Source of the DNA: Chthonomonadales bacterium
Lineage (GTDB): Bacteria > Armatimonadota > Chthonomonadetes > Chthonomonadales > CAJBBX01
Direction: 5' to 3'
DNA: 64,000 bases
Assembly (NCBI GenBank): GCA_027459625.1
Contig: DAIDHP010000006.1
Coordinates: forward strand, 91,295-155,294
Under the pieces are notes generated by a model. It saw nothing but the letters and a program-made list of their open reading frames with translations, was not told where the DNA came from and searched no databases. The position numbers and the translations under genes were made by a program. Shown here in pieces: positions 46,339-55,729 of this stretch; the stretch's first letter is position 1, and the number at the start of each line of letters is the position of its first letter.

Positions 46339-46746
46339 ATGGATGTTTATGATAAAGCCAAACGCAGTGAAGTAATGCGAAAAGTGAAGTCCCGGGACAC
46401 TGGTCCCGAGATGGTTGTACGGCGACTGCTTTTTCATGCGGGTTATCGTTATCGACTTCATGTCAAGGATCTGCTCGGGAAACCCGACATCGTGTTTCGC
46501 GGGAGGAAAAAGATCATATTCATCCATGGCTGTTTTTGGCATCAGCATCCCGGGTGTCCTTTTGCGTCCAGACCGTCAAGTAATGAGGATTTCTGGAATG
46601 CGAAATTGGATCGCAATGTCGTGCGGGATTCCGGAAATATTCAGGCGCTCACGTATGACGGTTGGAAGGTATTGGTGATTTGGGAATGTGAATTAAAGCG
46701 ACACGATTTGCTCATGCAACGCCTAAAGGATTTTCTAGATAAGTAA
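46339..46746 (+). CDS. vsr: Very short patch repair endonuclease (Vsr)
   Basis: Nicks DNA next to T:G mismatches made by deamination of 5-methylcytosine. The 135-aa product has RSEVMRKVKSRDTGPEMVVR, GKPDIVFRGRKKIIFIHGCF with the catalytic Asp, WHQHPGC with the zinc/active His residues, and VLVIWECEL. I chose the ATG at 46339 from family starts; a TTG at 46324 is possible. Usually vsr sits beside a cytosine methyltransferase, but none is in this window. It abuts the repeat region on its right. Confidence 0.93.
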   Translation: MDVYDKAKRSEVMRKVKSRDTGPEMVVRRLLFHAGYRYRLHVKDLLGKPDIVFRGRKKIIFIHGCFWHQHPGCPFASRPSSNEDFWNAKLDRNVVRDSGNIQALTYDGWKVLVIWECELKRHDLLMQRLKDFLDK

Positions 46747-46751
46747 TCCTC

Positions 46752-46942
46752 TCCGAGCCTGGAGCGAAGCGACAGGGCACCCCCCCGCCATTGAACGCAA
46801 CCTCCAAGTATCCACGACAGGGTGCCGCCTGCTTGCCATCCTATTTATCCTTCAATCTTCCGCGATAGTAAAATTGTCGCGATAGCGAAGGTGTGGTGGT
46901 TATTCTACCGCGTGTACCCGCTCGCTTCGCTCGCGGCTCGGA
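46752..46942. repeat. 190-bp TIR repeat, copy 1 (type a)
   Basis: Starts TCCGAGCC and ends GGCTCGGA. The termini extend as an imperfect inverted repeat of about 21 bp (left GAGCGAAGCGA, right TCGCTTCGCTC). The internal type-a marker is CGCGATAGTAAAATTGTCGC. It is followed by a 20-bp spacer (46943-46962) identical to the one after copy 3. Confidence 0.9.
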
Positions 46943-46962
46943 TTTGAACAATCTCAACCCTA

Positions 46963-47173
46963 TCCGAGCCTGGAGCGAAGCGACAGGGCAAGCCCCCGCC
47001 ATTGAACGCAACCCCAAGCATCCGCGACAGGGCACCACTTGTTCGCCATCCTATTTATTCTTCAATCTTCTGTTGCAGCACTATTGCCGCGATAGCGAAG
47101 GTGTAGTGGTTATTCTAACGCGTGTACCCGCTCGCTACACCCATGCACCCGCTCTCTTCGCTCACGGCTCGGA
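46963..47173. repeat. TIR repeat, copy 2 (type b, with ~20-bp insertion)
   Basis: Same TCCGAGCC/GGCTCGGA termini. The type-b marker is GCAGCACTATTGCCGCG. It is 211 bp long because a short CGCTACACCCATGCACC-like segment is duplicated near its right end. It ends 21 bp before the transposase stop codon. Confidence 0.88.
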
Positions 47174-47194
47174 TTGTGTCAATCAAATAGTAGT

Positions 47195-47707
47195 TCAGCG
47201 TAAACATTCGGATGGATAGATCGACATAGGTTCACCTTGCTCATACAACACATAATGAATTGCACGCTCGACGTTTTCATTTCGCCATAGATATTTTGTG
47301 CTGGCGTGCTTGGTCCATCTTTTTATATTTGAAGTATCAAGACCGGACAGATTTAACTCATGACTGGCACTTGCTTTGATGGAGATCACAATCCTCTCAG
47401 GTTTTTCCGCTGATTGAATTACTGCATGCACATGTGTCATTCGAACATGCAACACAAAGAGAATTCTTTCGTGCATCTGACTGTTGTTTGTTATTGCGTT
47501 TAAGACTATTATACGTCGTTGGGGATCCAGGTAATAAGGGGGATATTTCATCAATCGGCACTCATAACTTTCGAGAAATTCATTGGGTTTCAATAATGGT
47601 GTGCCTGGTATGTTATCGTCCTTATCCACTGAGCTTTCGGAGTGCCCGTGCAACCAGGAACCATAACAACTAAAAGTGATGAGATACGCGAGTGGAAAGT
47701 TATCCAT
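47195..47707 (-). CDS. REP-associated tyrosine transposase-like protein (Y1 HUH family)
   Basis: 170 aa. Y1/IS200-like single-strand transposase fold: LAYLITFSCYGSWLHG at the N-terminus (the RAYT YLxTFxCYGxWLHG start), RMTHVHAVIQ with the HUH His pair (HVH), and SNIKRWTKHASTKYLWRN, then ERAIHYVLYEQGEPM, where the catalytic Tyr should lie. GGAG lies nine bases upstream of the ATG. Dimers of repeats flank it symmetrically (46752-47173 and 47813-48212), the usual relation between RAYTs and the palindromic REP sequences they mobilise. The gene is intact. Confidence 0.85.
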   Translation of the reverse strand: MDNFPLAYLITFSCYGSWLHGHSESSVDKDDNIPGTPLLKPNEFLESYECRLMKYPPYYLDPQRRIIVLNAITNNSQMHERILFVLHVRMTHVHAVIQSAEKPERIVISIKASASHELNLSGLDTSNIKRWTKHASTKYLWRNENVERAIHYVLYEQGEPMSIYPSECLR

Positions 47708-47812
47708 GTTGTCTTTCTCCTTCTTGGGAAAAATTGGATGGAGTATTATCTATGGAGATACGCAGAATACGGAGCATTGTTCGCAAAGATTGTCAAATGA
47801 TATTTACCTAAT

Positions 47813-48002
47813 TCCGAGCCTGGAGCGAAGCGACAGGGCAACCCCCGCTATTGAACGCAACCCCCAAGCATCCGCGACAGGGCACCACTTGTTCACCATC
47901 CTATTTATCCTTCAATCTTCCGCGATAGTAAAATTGTCGCGATAGCGAAGGTGTAGGTGGTTTTATAAAACATATCCCCGCTCGCTTCGCTCGCGGCTCG
48001 GA
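47813..48002. repeat. 190-bp TIR repeat, copy 3 (type a)
   Basis: TCCGAGCC/GGCTCGGA termini with the type-a marker, like copy 1. It diverges from copy 1 just inside the right end (TTTATAAAACATATC). It is followed by the same 20-bp spacer (48003-48022, TTTGAACAATCTCAACCCTA). Confidence 0.9.
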
Positions 48003-48022
48003 TTTGAACAATCTCAACCCTA

Positions 48023-48212
48023 TCCGAGCCTGGAGCGAAGCGACAGGGCAACCCCCGCCATTGAACGCATCCCCCAAGCATCCGCGACAGGGTACCACTT
48101 GTTTGCCATCCTATTTATCCTTCAATCTTCTGCTACAGCACTATTGCCGCGATAGCGAAGGTGTAGTGGTTATTCTAACGCGTGTACCCGCTCGCTCCGC
48201 TCGCGGCTCTGA
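48023..48212. repeat. 190-bp TIR repeat, copy 4 (type b)
   Basis: Begins TCCGAGCC and ends GGCTCTGA, with one change in the terminus. Type-b marker as in copy 2, but without the extra segment. It lies 96 bp before the aldo/keto reductase start. Confidence 0.9.
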
Positions 48213-48308
48213 TTTGGATGGGGGGTGTTTGTATGGTTGGCATATTACGTAAAAATGAGGGTAAAATCCAGATCAGGACACATAAATAAGAATTGTAAGA
48301 GGAATTAG

Positions 48309-49424
48309 ATGGAATACCGATCTTTTGGCAAGACAGGCATGACCATTTCCCGGCTTGGATTTGGCGCCATGCGGCTTCCGATGACTAACATCGATGGCAA
48401 GGATGTTGTGGATGAGGATAAAGCCATCCCTATGATCCATCGCGCCTTTGAATTAGGGGTGAATTATATCGATACGGCATGGTTTTATTGCAATGGAACC
48501 AGTGAAATTGCCCTAGGAAAGGCGCTGAATGGGTGGCGGGACAATGTGTATGTCTCCACCAAATACCCTGTTGGCAATGAGAAAAGTTATCGAGAGCTTT
48601 TGGAAATTCAGTTGCAAAAACTCCAAATCGATTATCTCGATTGCTATCATTTTCATGGTATCGGCAAAGGGTTCCTAACTCACGAGCGACGCGATGAATA
48701 CATCAAGGACGCTATCAAAGCCAAGGAGGAGGGCTTGATTCGACATATCTCCTTCTCTTTCCATGACTCACCTGAGGTGATGGCGGATATTATTGATCTA
48801 GGCATTTTCTCCTCCGTTCTTTGTCAATATAACCTTTTAGACAGGGCGAATGAAAAAGCTCTTGCGAACGCCAAATCCAAAGGATTGGGCACCGTGGTCA
48901 TGGGACCTGTTGGCGGAGGACGTATCGCCGGAATGGATCCGGAGCAAGCGAAAAAAATGGGGGTGGAGGTTAAAAGCAGCGCGGAACTTGCATTGAGGTT
49001 TGTATTTGCAAATCCAAATGTGGACTGCGCCATATCCGGGATGAACACGATGGCGATGGTGGATGAGAACGCCGCCGTCGCATCAAACGCCTCCCCGCTC
49101 ACTGCCCAGGAGCTTCAAGGCATACAAGCGGCAATGGAGGAGAACAAGCGACTAGCGGATCTCTATTGCACCGGATGCAACTATTGCGTGCCGCATTGCC
49201 CCCAAGAAGTGAACATTCCCCATATCTTCCAAGCAATGAATAACTATCGCATTTACGGCATTAGGGATCACGCTCAGCATATGTATAATGAAATTGGCGG
49301 AAAATGGGTCAAAGGCGCGAAGGCGGACGTCTGCATCGAATGCGGCGAATGCGAGCAATATTGTCCGCAGAAAATCGACATTCGCGAACAATTAAAAGAA
49401 TGCTTGGCAGTTTTTGGAGGATAA
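48309..49424 (+). CDS. Ferredoxin-type aldo/keto reductase
   Basis: 371 aa. The N-terminal two thirds are an aldo/keto reductase barrel: SFGKTGMTISRLGFGAMRLP, VNYIDTAWFYCNGTSE (catalytic Asp and Tyr), YHFHGIGKG with the catalytic His. The C-terminus has two cysteine clusters of 4Fe-4S type, CTGCNYCVPHCPQEV and CIECGECEQYCPQKID. Such fusions use electrons from ferredoxin-type carriers or NAD(P)H; the substrate is unknown. It follows the repeat array and may belong with the GH2 gene downstream. Confidence 0.92.
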   Translation: MEYRSFGKTGMTISRLGFGAMRLPMTNIDGKDVVDEDKAIPMIHRAFELGVNYIDTAWFYCNGTSEIALGKALNGWRDNVYVSTKYPVGNEKSYRELLEIQLQKLQIDYLDCYHFHGIGKGFLTHERRDEYIKDAIKAKEEGLIRHISFSFHDSPEVMADIIDLGIFSSVLCQYNLLDRANEKALANAKSKGLGTVVMGPVGGGRIAGMDPEQAKKMGVEVKSSAELALRFVFANPNVDCAISGMNTMAMVDENAAVASNASPLTAQELQGIQAAMEENKRLADLYCTGCNYCVPHCPQEVNIPHIFQAMNNYRIYGIRDHAQHMYNEIGGKWVKGAKADVCIECGECEQYCPQKIDIREQLKECLAVFGG

Positions 49425-49593
49425 ATCATTGTTGATCAAGATGCCAATCCAATTCCTGAATAACAATGTATCAGTTTGTTTCCAACCAAAATATCATAAA
49501 AAGTGCCAAGAACACCTTTATCATGTGAGGTGAATCTTCTTGTCTCACCGTTATATTAGATAACGGGTAATCACGTGACCATCATATAGACTT

Positions 49594-49625
49594 AGGGTAT
49601 GGCGATTTATAACAAGCCATACCCT
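49594..49625. promoter_or_regulatory. Inverted repeat just before GH2 gene (operator or leader hairpin)
   Basis: Arms AGGGTATGGC and GCCATACCCT are a perfect 10-bp inverted repeat around 12 bases, 21 bp before the chosen start codon (49647). It covers the upstream ATG at 49599, arguing against that start. It could be a repressor site or translational control hairpin. Confidence 0.5.
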
Positions 49626-49646
49626 ATATTTCAGAAGGGGCGGCGG

Positions 49647-52013
49647 ATGCGGAGGATTGTGGAATTAAACGAGAATTGGCGATTCCATTTGGAGGATTTA
49701 TCAGGGGCTGAGTTACCAGGTTATGATGATACGCAATGGCGAATGCTGAATTTGCCGCATGACTGGAGTATCGAGGAGCCCTTTGATTCCCGGTTGGCTA
49801 GTGCCACGGGGTATTTGCCGGGGGGAATTGGCTGGTATCGAAGAGATTTTCAAATCCCGAATTTGGATGCGGAGGATCGTGTTTATGTCGATTTTGACGG
49901 CGTCTATTGCAATGGTGACGTGTGGATTAACGGGAGACATATCGGATACCGTCCAAACGGGTTCATATCTTTTCAATATGATTTAACCCCGCACATTCTT
50001 ATCGGCGCAACGAATGTGTTGGCGGTTCGCGTGAACCATGAGAAACACGCGGATTGCAGATGGTATACGGGTTCTGGAATCAATCGTGGCGTTCGACTGG
50101 TTCTCTTGCACGCTGTTCATATTAAGCATTGGGGTGTGTTCGCCTCTTCGAATATCTCGGAGAACGGCGCCGCACTTGTAAAAGCCGAGGTGGAAGTTGA
50201 AAACCTTACGGATCGATCCCATTCGGTCAATGTCCGCTGCACGCTCGATTCCCCGGAGGGTATGGATGTGGCTCGGGATGGTTCCGAGATTGAGATAGCC
50301 GCAAAGTCAGAGGGGTGTGTCAGTTTCGGTCTGATTGTGAAAGACCCAAAACTGTGGTCTGTGGATTCCCCCTATTTATATACTCTACGCACTCAGGTTT
50401 GCGTAGAGGATCAAATCTGCGATCTGATAGATACGGTATGCGGCATCCGCTCCATACAATTCGATCCCGACGGGGGGTTGACAATAAATGGCGAAAGCGT
50501 AAAGATGCGTGGAGTCTGCATTCATGATGACGCCGGAACTCTCGGCACGGCGGTGCCGGAGAAGGTGTGGCATCGGAGATTACGCATTTTGCGAGATGCC
50601 GGTGTGAACGCGATACGGATGTCTCACATCCCGCATGCGCCGGAGCTATATGATTTATGCGACCGCATGGGGTTTTTGGTGCAAGACGAGGCTTTTGATG
50701 AATGGGAGTTGGGGAAACATAAATGGATTCAGGGTTGGAACTTAGGGGAACCCGGGACGGACGGTTATCATGAATATTTCGAGGAATGGGCTGAGCATGA
50801 TCTCAGGGATATGATTTTAAGGGATAGAAACCATCCTTGTATCATTATGTGGAGCATCGGAAATGAGATCGATTACCCGAATGACCCTTACACCCATGAG
50901 ATTCTCGACGTTGGCAAGAACCCACAATTATACGGGCGCGGATACAACCCCTCTCTCCCGCATTCCAATCGACTGGGTGAGATCGCCAAACGATTGGTGG
51001 AGATCGTGAAAAAGCATGATAACACCAGACCCGTGACAGCGGCATTGGCGGCGGTGTTGATTTCAAATGAGACGGGATTTGCGGATGCCTTGGATATAGT
51101 CGGCTATAACTATCAGGAATACCGGTATGAAGAGGATCATAAAAAATACCCATTACGACCGGTGTACGGAAGTGAAAATGGAATGCGATGGTCATTTTGG
51201 AATGCTGTTGCGTCCCAAAGCTATATTTCCGGACAGTTTCTTTGGACAGGCATCGATTATCTGGGGGAGGCAGGCAGGTGGCCTCATCGCGGTAGCGGCT
51301 CCGGGCTGCTGGATTTATGCGGTATCCCAAAACCCGAATATTTCTTTCGACAAAGCATATGGACCGAGAAGCCAATGGTGTTTTTGGGGACTTGCGCAGT
51401 TCCTAAAGAAGATGAGATTGAATCCCTATGGAGCCATACGAAAGCGGAACCAATATGGCGAGGAGAGGCGGGTGCACCGATTCGAGTAATTTGCTTCACG
51501 AACTGCAACGAGGTCGAACTTTTTATAAATGACAGGTCGTTGGGGGTGAAGCGTTTGAATCGCGAGGACAATCAGATATTATGGTGGGATGTTCCCTACG
51601 AGGACGGCGCAGTGAAAGCCATTGGCGGAGATGGTCTGGAAATCCAGTGCTTCGGCGAATTGAGAACCCATGGATCGCCATGCCGTATACTTGGTGAATG
51701 CGATGCGGAAAGTCTTCATGGCAACGGAATGGATTTGGCGCATATCGAAGTCAAAGTTGTGGATGAAGATGGGATTTTAACATATGATGTGAATAATGAG
51801 ATCGAATGGGTGCTGGAAGGTCCTATTCGTTTGATGGGGCTGGAAAGCGGAGACCAGAAAAGCCATGAAGATTATCGATCCAATAAGCGAAGGGTTTTTC
51901 ATGGCAAAGAGATAGGTTACATACAGGCTCTGAGGGGCGAAGGAATGGCGAAAGTCACATTATGGTCGCCCGGTTTGGCATCGACGGAAATTCGTATCCC
52001 TGTTTTCAAATAG
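49647..52013 (+). CDS. Cytosolic glycoside hydrolase family 2 enzyme
   Basis: 788 aa, no signal peptide. It has a sugar-binding domain (LNENWRFHLED, WYTGSGINRGVRLVLL), an Ig-like domain and the GH2 barrel with acid/base Glu in IIMWSIGNEIDYP and probable nucleophile in PVYGSENGMRW. A further C-terminal region (IRVICFTNCNEVELFIND) is typical of GH2 beta-galactosidases with Big4-like domains. AAGGGG lies before the ATG at 49647. With the aldo/keto reductase upstream it may act on imported disaccharides. It is convergent with the large exported gene across a terminator. Confidence 0.93.
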   Translation: MRRIVELNENWRFHLEDLSGAELPGYDDTQWRMLNLPHDWSIEEPFDSRLASATGYLPGGIGWYRRDFQIPNLDAEDRVYVDFDGVYCNGDVWINGRHIGYRPNGFISFQYDLTPHILIGATNVLAVRVNHEKHADCRWYTGSGINRGVRLVLLHAVHIKHWGVFASSNISENGAALVKAEVEVENLTDRSHSVNVRCTLDSPEGMDVARDGSEIEIAAKSEGCVSFGLIVKDPKLWSVDSPYLYTLRTQVCVEDQICDLIDTVCGIRSIQFDPDGGLTINGESVKMRGVCIHDDAGTLGTAVPEKVWHRRLRILRDAGVNAIRMSHIPHAPELYDLCDRMGFLVQDEAFDEWELGKHKWIQGWNLGEPGTDGYHEYFEEWAEHDLRDMILRDRNHPCIIMWSIGNEIDYPNDPYTHEILDVGKNPQLYGRGYNPSLPHSNRLGEIAKRLVEIVKKHDNTRPVTAALAAVLISNETGFADALDIVGYNYQEYRYEEDHKKYPLRPVYGSENGMRWSFWNAVASQSYISGQFLWTGIDYLGEAGRWPHRGSGSGLLDLCGIPKPEYFFRQSIWTEKPMVFLGTCAVPKEDEIESLWSHTKAEPIWRGEAGAPIRVICFTNCNEVELFINDRSLGVKRLNREDNQILWWDVPYEDGAVKAIGGDGLEIQCFGELRTHGSPCRILGECDAESLHGNGMDLAHIEVKVVDEDGILTYDVNNEIEWVLEGPIRLMGLESGDQKSHEDYRSNKRRVFHGKEIGYIQALRGEGMAKVTLWSPGLASTEIRIPVFK

Positions 52014-52033
52014 GGAATGTAAAAGACGTGAAT

Positions 52034-52072
52034 AAACCGGCTTGTTCCATATCCTTGAACAAGCCGGTTTTT
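52034..52072 (+). terminator. Terminator between convergent GH2 and exported-protein genes
   Basis: Perfect 14-bp stem AAACCGGCTTGTTC/GAACAAGCCGGTTT with a nine-base loop and trailing T-run, 20 bp after the GH2 stop. It may also work in the opposite direction. Confidence 0.9.
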
Positions 52073-52109
52073 GTAAATACCGTTACGGATTTGCTTTATG
52101 ATGGAACGG

Positions 52110-55100
52110 TTATCTTTGGGTCCATTTTGTCAGCAGTTTCAGGGTATCCGTGATAAAAATGGGACCGTAATGCGGGTCGTTGGTAAGGACATCCGAGATA
52201 TAGAGTATTCTCCCGCCGTTCGGGAAAGTGATCAGCCCTGCGGCGTCGCCATAATCCTTTCCGCTTGCCCCAACCACACGAAACAGAGGTTGGTACTCCT
52301 CGTCGGAAGCGATACCGGCTCGGCTAATGGAGCGCAGCCTTGGATCACCCTCGGGATAGGTGTATTCCTTGGGAATGCCAGGCAAGAGAGCCTGACCGGG
52401 AATTTGTTCCACCTTGAGCTTGTTATTGGGTAACTTTTCGATGGAGTCATAGAGAGGCAACCCCAAAGCTGTTGTCATCTCCGCAGGTGGGGCGGTGCCG
52501 TCCATCTCCAAACCATAGCACAACGGCCATGGCTGACCGCTCAAAAGAATAAGAGTTCCGCCTTCTCGAACGTAGTTGATCAAGGCGTTTCTCGCATCGT
52601 TCTCCTTGTGCACACTCCTTATGTAGTTTTCCGAATCCAAATCCAATAAAACGGGGATGTTCCCGGGAGTCAGGACATTCGGCTCCACCATTTGATCCGC
52701 AGTCAATGGAGCCGCTTTCGCGTTGAGTTCCAGTTTGCTGAACATGGTTGTGGCGGCTCCAGAGTTCACCAGAGGTAGAAAAGCGAATGAGCCTTTTGGG
52801 ATTTGAGAGGTGATGCGCCTTAGGCTGTCGATTAGTTCATCCTCTTTTCGCATATCCACCCAAGCTTTCACTCCGTTTTTTAATGCGAGAACATTAATTG
52901 CTTTTGCATTGGCTGCGGTGATAGCAAACACCACTCTATCACCTGAAGTGACACCCACCACCTTTTGACCATTCGTATCCACCCAACCCATCAGCATGCG
53001 CGATGTGTAAATCGGAGGCCATGCACGCCAAGCCAATGCGGCGATGTCGTCCTGTAAAGGGATTCTACTTCCGTTTGCAAGGAGTATCGCCGGAGAAGCA
53101 CCTTTACCATAGCTATACAGAACGAATACCCGATTCACTCCCGCATCGATTTTTATCGGCGATTCGCCTTTTAACGCATTCCGCCCGCTTTCCGGATTGA
53201 GCAGGAAGGGGGTTCCCCAAAACCAACGTAATCCCCGAGACAGTCCAGCCCAGGAGTTCAAATGATCCCAAGAGGCGTCCGGATGTATATTGGCTTTGAA
53301 GGGAATGATTCGATACCCGGCGGGAAGCGGTGTGGAATCAGGGGTGGCGTGAATATCGGTCAACGGCGGCTCAGTGGGAAGTATTGGTGCTTTATCGGAT
53401 GGATTTCCGACAATTATCGTATCGCCGTTTTCAACATGGTTCACGATGAGGTCCCATACCGCTTGCGATTGCCGTGTGAAACCGACTCCTTCAGTCAATT
53501 TGGATTTTTCTCCGTTACGCACTAATACAACGGGCTTCTCGCTCAGATCCACATACGGACAGGTAATGGAGACATTGAAAGGAGTGTCAAGAGAGCTTCG
53601 CACTCTGAAGGAGAAGTTTCCGGATGGCTGATATCTGTATTGGTCTACGTAGGTATGCGCGCCATTCTTGTCGAACGCCATCGCCGCCTTGTCACCTGCG
53701 AGCACGCGCACCATGGTATCCCCCACTGGGAATGTCATTGCAAGAGGCGAGGCGAAACCGTATACGGTTCGATTGCCCGGTCCAACGTTGCACCCTTCAT
53801 ATAAACCATAACACTCCGCCATGTCGCCTGCGGGGTAATCCTTGAGGGTGGGAAAGTATTCATCCCTATAAAGGACATGCCATCGACTGAGAGACCCCTG
53901 CAAAGCGTACATGAGTATGGGATCTCCGGTGTCCACTGCGGTTTGCGCCAAAGTATCCAGGTCCCACATCACTTCGTTTGAACAAGCCGCACCGGTCCAA
54001 TCTCTGCCGGAGTTAGGCTCCCATAGGAAGGAGGAATCCAAATTGTCATCTCTGTTATTATCTCCAGCCCACATAGTGAGGTATCGGTACACGAAGGAGC
54101 GTGCCATCTGCAACGCCTCCTCGGCTCGTTTCGCTCGCAAGGGATCATCTCGAAATGTATGATAATAATCCAAACAGAACGCTGCGGAGAGCGTGCCACC
54201 AATGGCGAAAGGCGACGAGGGAACGTCTGGGAATTCGTTACGAGTCCATACAATGGATCGTGTCCAATTGAACACCCCGTCTATATAAGGCAAATATTGA
54301 GAGTCGTGGCGATCCCGATAAAGATCAATCATCAATCTTCCCGCCGCCCAGCCATCGGAGTTATGATAGGACGCCACCGCTTTCCCGCCGAAATTCTCTG
54401 TCCAACTTCCGGTGACAGGCTGGTCCCAATAGACCCCGATATTATCCGGAGGAACTCCGGTTCCGCTGTAGGGTGGGATGAAGTGTTTTGGGGATTCTCC
54501 CGCAGCCGTGATTCGAAACCACTTCGCCATGCCCACGAGTTCCCGTGCTTCGTTCTCCAAGCGATCCAAGCGTGCAATGTCGTTGTTTTTCACTGGCGCA
54601 TCCACCATGCTTTCATTGTGGGTGTCCCAGCCGCTTAGACCGGTGGTTCCCGGAGTGTGAAACGTATCTCCAGTAATAGACCTGTAGATGATCCCCCCGG
54701 TTGGAGGCCCTTGGAACTGAGTTAATAGATCCTGTCCGGGCATCCAAGACATATCCACTCTTAGGGGCACGCTTGGTAACAGGGATTTGTCTCGGCGCCA
54801 AACATACTCCCACAAAAGCTCGTTCGGGTCCTTCGTGCCGGATAGTTGATCGCTCCATATTAATCGACAGTGCGAATAGAGCACATCGCCTGCATCGGGA
54901 AAAACCAAATGTTGAAAGCCTGGGCCGCCATACGGATACACCAGGCTGACGAACTGTTTATTCACTCTTCCCGGCGTTCCAGGAAGCGATTCTTTCCAAC
55001 AATAAGCGGTGGCGATGTTCTTCTCGGTGTTATCCTCCAGCCGCGTGGTTGCGAATTCAAACCCGGCGTAAAGGGATTTCTGCGGCTCCCATAACCCAAT

Positions 55101-55691
55101 AATTGGTACGGATTGCGCTCCCAACGGCGGCGTATAACTCCAATTGCGATTATACATGTAACCGGATATTTCAGGGGTTCCACCATGTGGGTCTATTAGT
55201 AGTGGAAAGGGATCCGTATAAGGCGTTGCGTTTAGCCACCCCTGGATATGCCATGCCATTGCCTCCGGCATATAGAGGGATAGGAAGTGAAAGGGGGATT
55301 TACCCACCATCTTCAGCCAAGCTTTGGAGTTAAAAGAGCGCACAGTGATACGAAATTTCACTTGCGGATAAGAATCACCTGGCGTTAAGGCGATCTCGAT
55401 GAAATCCATTCCACCTAATGACAAACCGCTTCCTTTCAGCGATTGCAAGGAGGTGAACAGCAACCTTTTCGGTGAATACATCATTTTGCATGCGCCTGCG
55501 GTCAGCAATCCATTGGAGCTTAGTTTCACCTGAGTGATAAGATGATTGTTGTGATAGAGTTTGAAACCGGTCCAGTGTCCTCCTTCTTTCACAGCGACTA
55601 ATCGCACATCCCCTTGTGATATTTGCTGTGCTCGGGCGATTACGCCATATGACATAATCATGCATAAAATAATAGCTATACGAATTCGCAT
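52110..55691 (-). CDS. Large exported protein, probable polysaccharide-active enzyme of unknown family
   Basis: 1193 aa with a signal peptide (IAIILCMIMSYGVIARAQ). The N-terminal ~400 residues are beta-rich (supersandwich-like). The middle (about 430-650) has repeated Trp/Tyr-rich helices (SDGWAAGRLMIDLYRDRHDS, GTLSAAFCLDYYHTFRDD), reminiscent of an alpha/alpha barrel as in lyases or GH88/GH105-like enzymes. The C-terminal ~200 residues (NIPVLLDLDSENYIRSVHKE, NYVREGGTLILLSG) look like a flavodoxin or class-I-amidotransferase-like domain. GAGGAGG lies before the ATG. It is 38 bp after the NPCBM gene, so it belongs to the three-gene cluster. No family assigned. Confidence 0.8.
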   Translation of the reverse strand: MRIRIAIILCMIMSYGVIARAQQISQGDVRLVAVKEGGHWTGFKLYHNNHLITQVKLSSNGLLTAGACKMMYSPKRLLFTSLQSLKGSGLSLGGMDFIEIALTPGDSYPQVKFRITVRSFNSKAWLKMVGKSPFHFLSLYMPEAMAWHIQGWLNATPYTDPFPLLIDPHGGTPEISGYMYNRNWSYTPPLGAQSVPIIGLWEPQKSLYAGFEFATTRLEDNTEKNIATAYCWKESLPGTPGRVNKQFVSLVYPYGGPGFQHLVFPDAGDVLYSHCRLIWSDQLSGTKDPNELLWEYVWRRDKSLLPSVPLRVDMSWMPGQDLLTQFQGPPTGGIIYRSITGDTFHTPGTTGLSGWDTHNESMVDAPVKNNDIARLDRLENEARELVGMAKWFRITAAGESPKHFIPPYSGTGVPPDNIGVYWDQPVTGSWTENFGGKAVASYHNSDGWAAGRLMIDLYRDRHDSQYLPYIDGVFNWTRSIVWTRNEFPDVPSSPFAIGGTLSAAFCLDYYHTFRDDPLRAKRAEEALQMARSFVYRYLTMWAGDNNRDDNLDSSFLWEPNSGRDWTGAACSNEVMWDLDTLAQTAVDTGDPILMYALQGSLSRWHVLYRDEYFPTLKDYPAGDMAECYGLYEGCNVGPGNRTVYGFASPLAMTFPVGDTMVRVLAGDKAAMAFDKNGAHTYVDQYRYQPSGNFSFRVRSSLDTPFNVSITCPYVDLSEKPVVLVRNGEKSKLTEGVGFTRQSQAVWDLIVNHVENGDTIIVGNPSDKAPILPTEPPLTDIHATPDSTPLPAGYRIIPFKANIHPDASWDHLNSWAGLSRGLRWFWGTPFLLNPESGRNALKGESPIKIDAGVNRVFVLYSYGKGASPAILLANGSRIPLQDDIAALAWRAWPPIYTSRMLMGWVDTNGQKVVGVTSGDRVVFAITAANAKAINVLALKNGVKAWVDMRKEDELIDSLRRITSQIPKGSFAFLPLVNSGAATTMFSKLELNAKAAPLTADQMVEPNVLTPGNIPVLLDLDSENYIRSVHKENDARNALINYVREGGTLILLSGQPWPLCYGLEMDGTAPPAEMTTALGLPLYDSIEKLPNNKLKVEQIPGQALLPGIPKEYTYPEGDPRLRSISRAGIASDEEYQPLFRVVGASGKDYGDAAGLITFPNGGRILYISDVLTNDPHYGPIFITDTLKLLTKWTQR

Positions 55692-55729
55692 GAAATACCT
55701 CCTCGTTTTTATCTGGCGGATCGGACCGA

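Noticed and set aside
46752..48212. CRISPR array
   Set aside because: Units are 190-bp with terminal inverted repeats, only four copies, and the spacers are identical 20-mers; no cas genes.
52110..55691. Assignment as a beta-galactosidase or known lyase
   Set aside because: Only weak similarity to domain types could be seen; no catalytic motif fits, so the function is left open.
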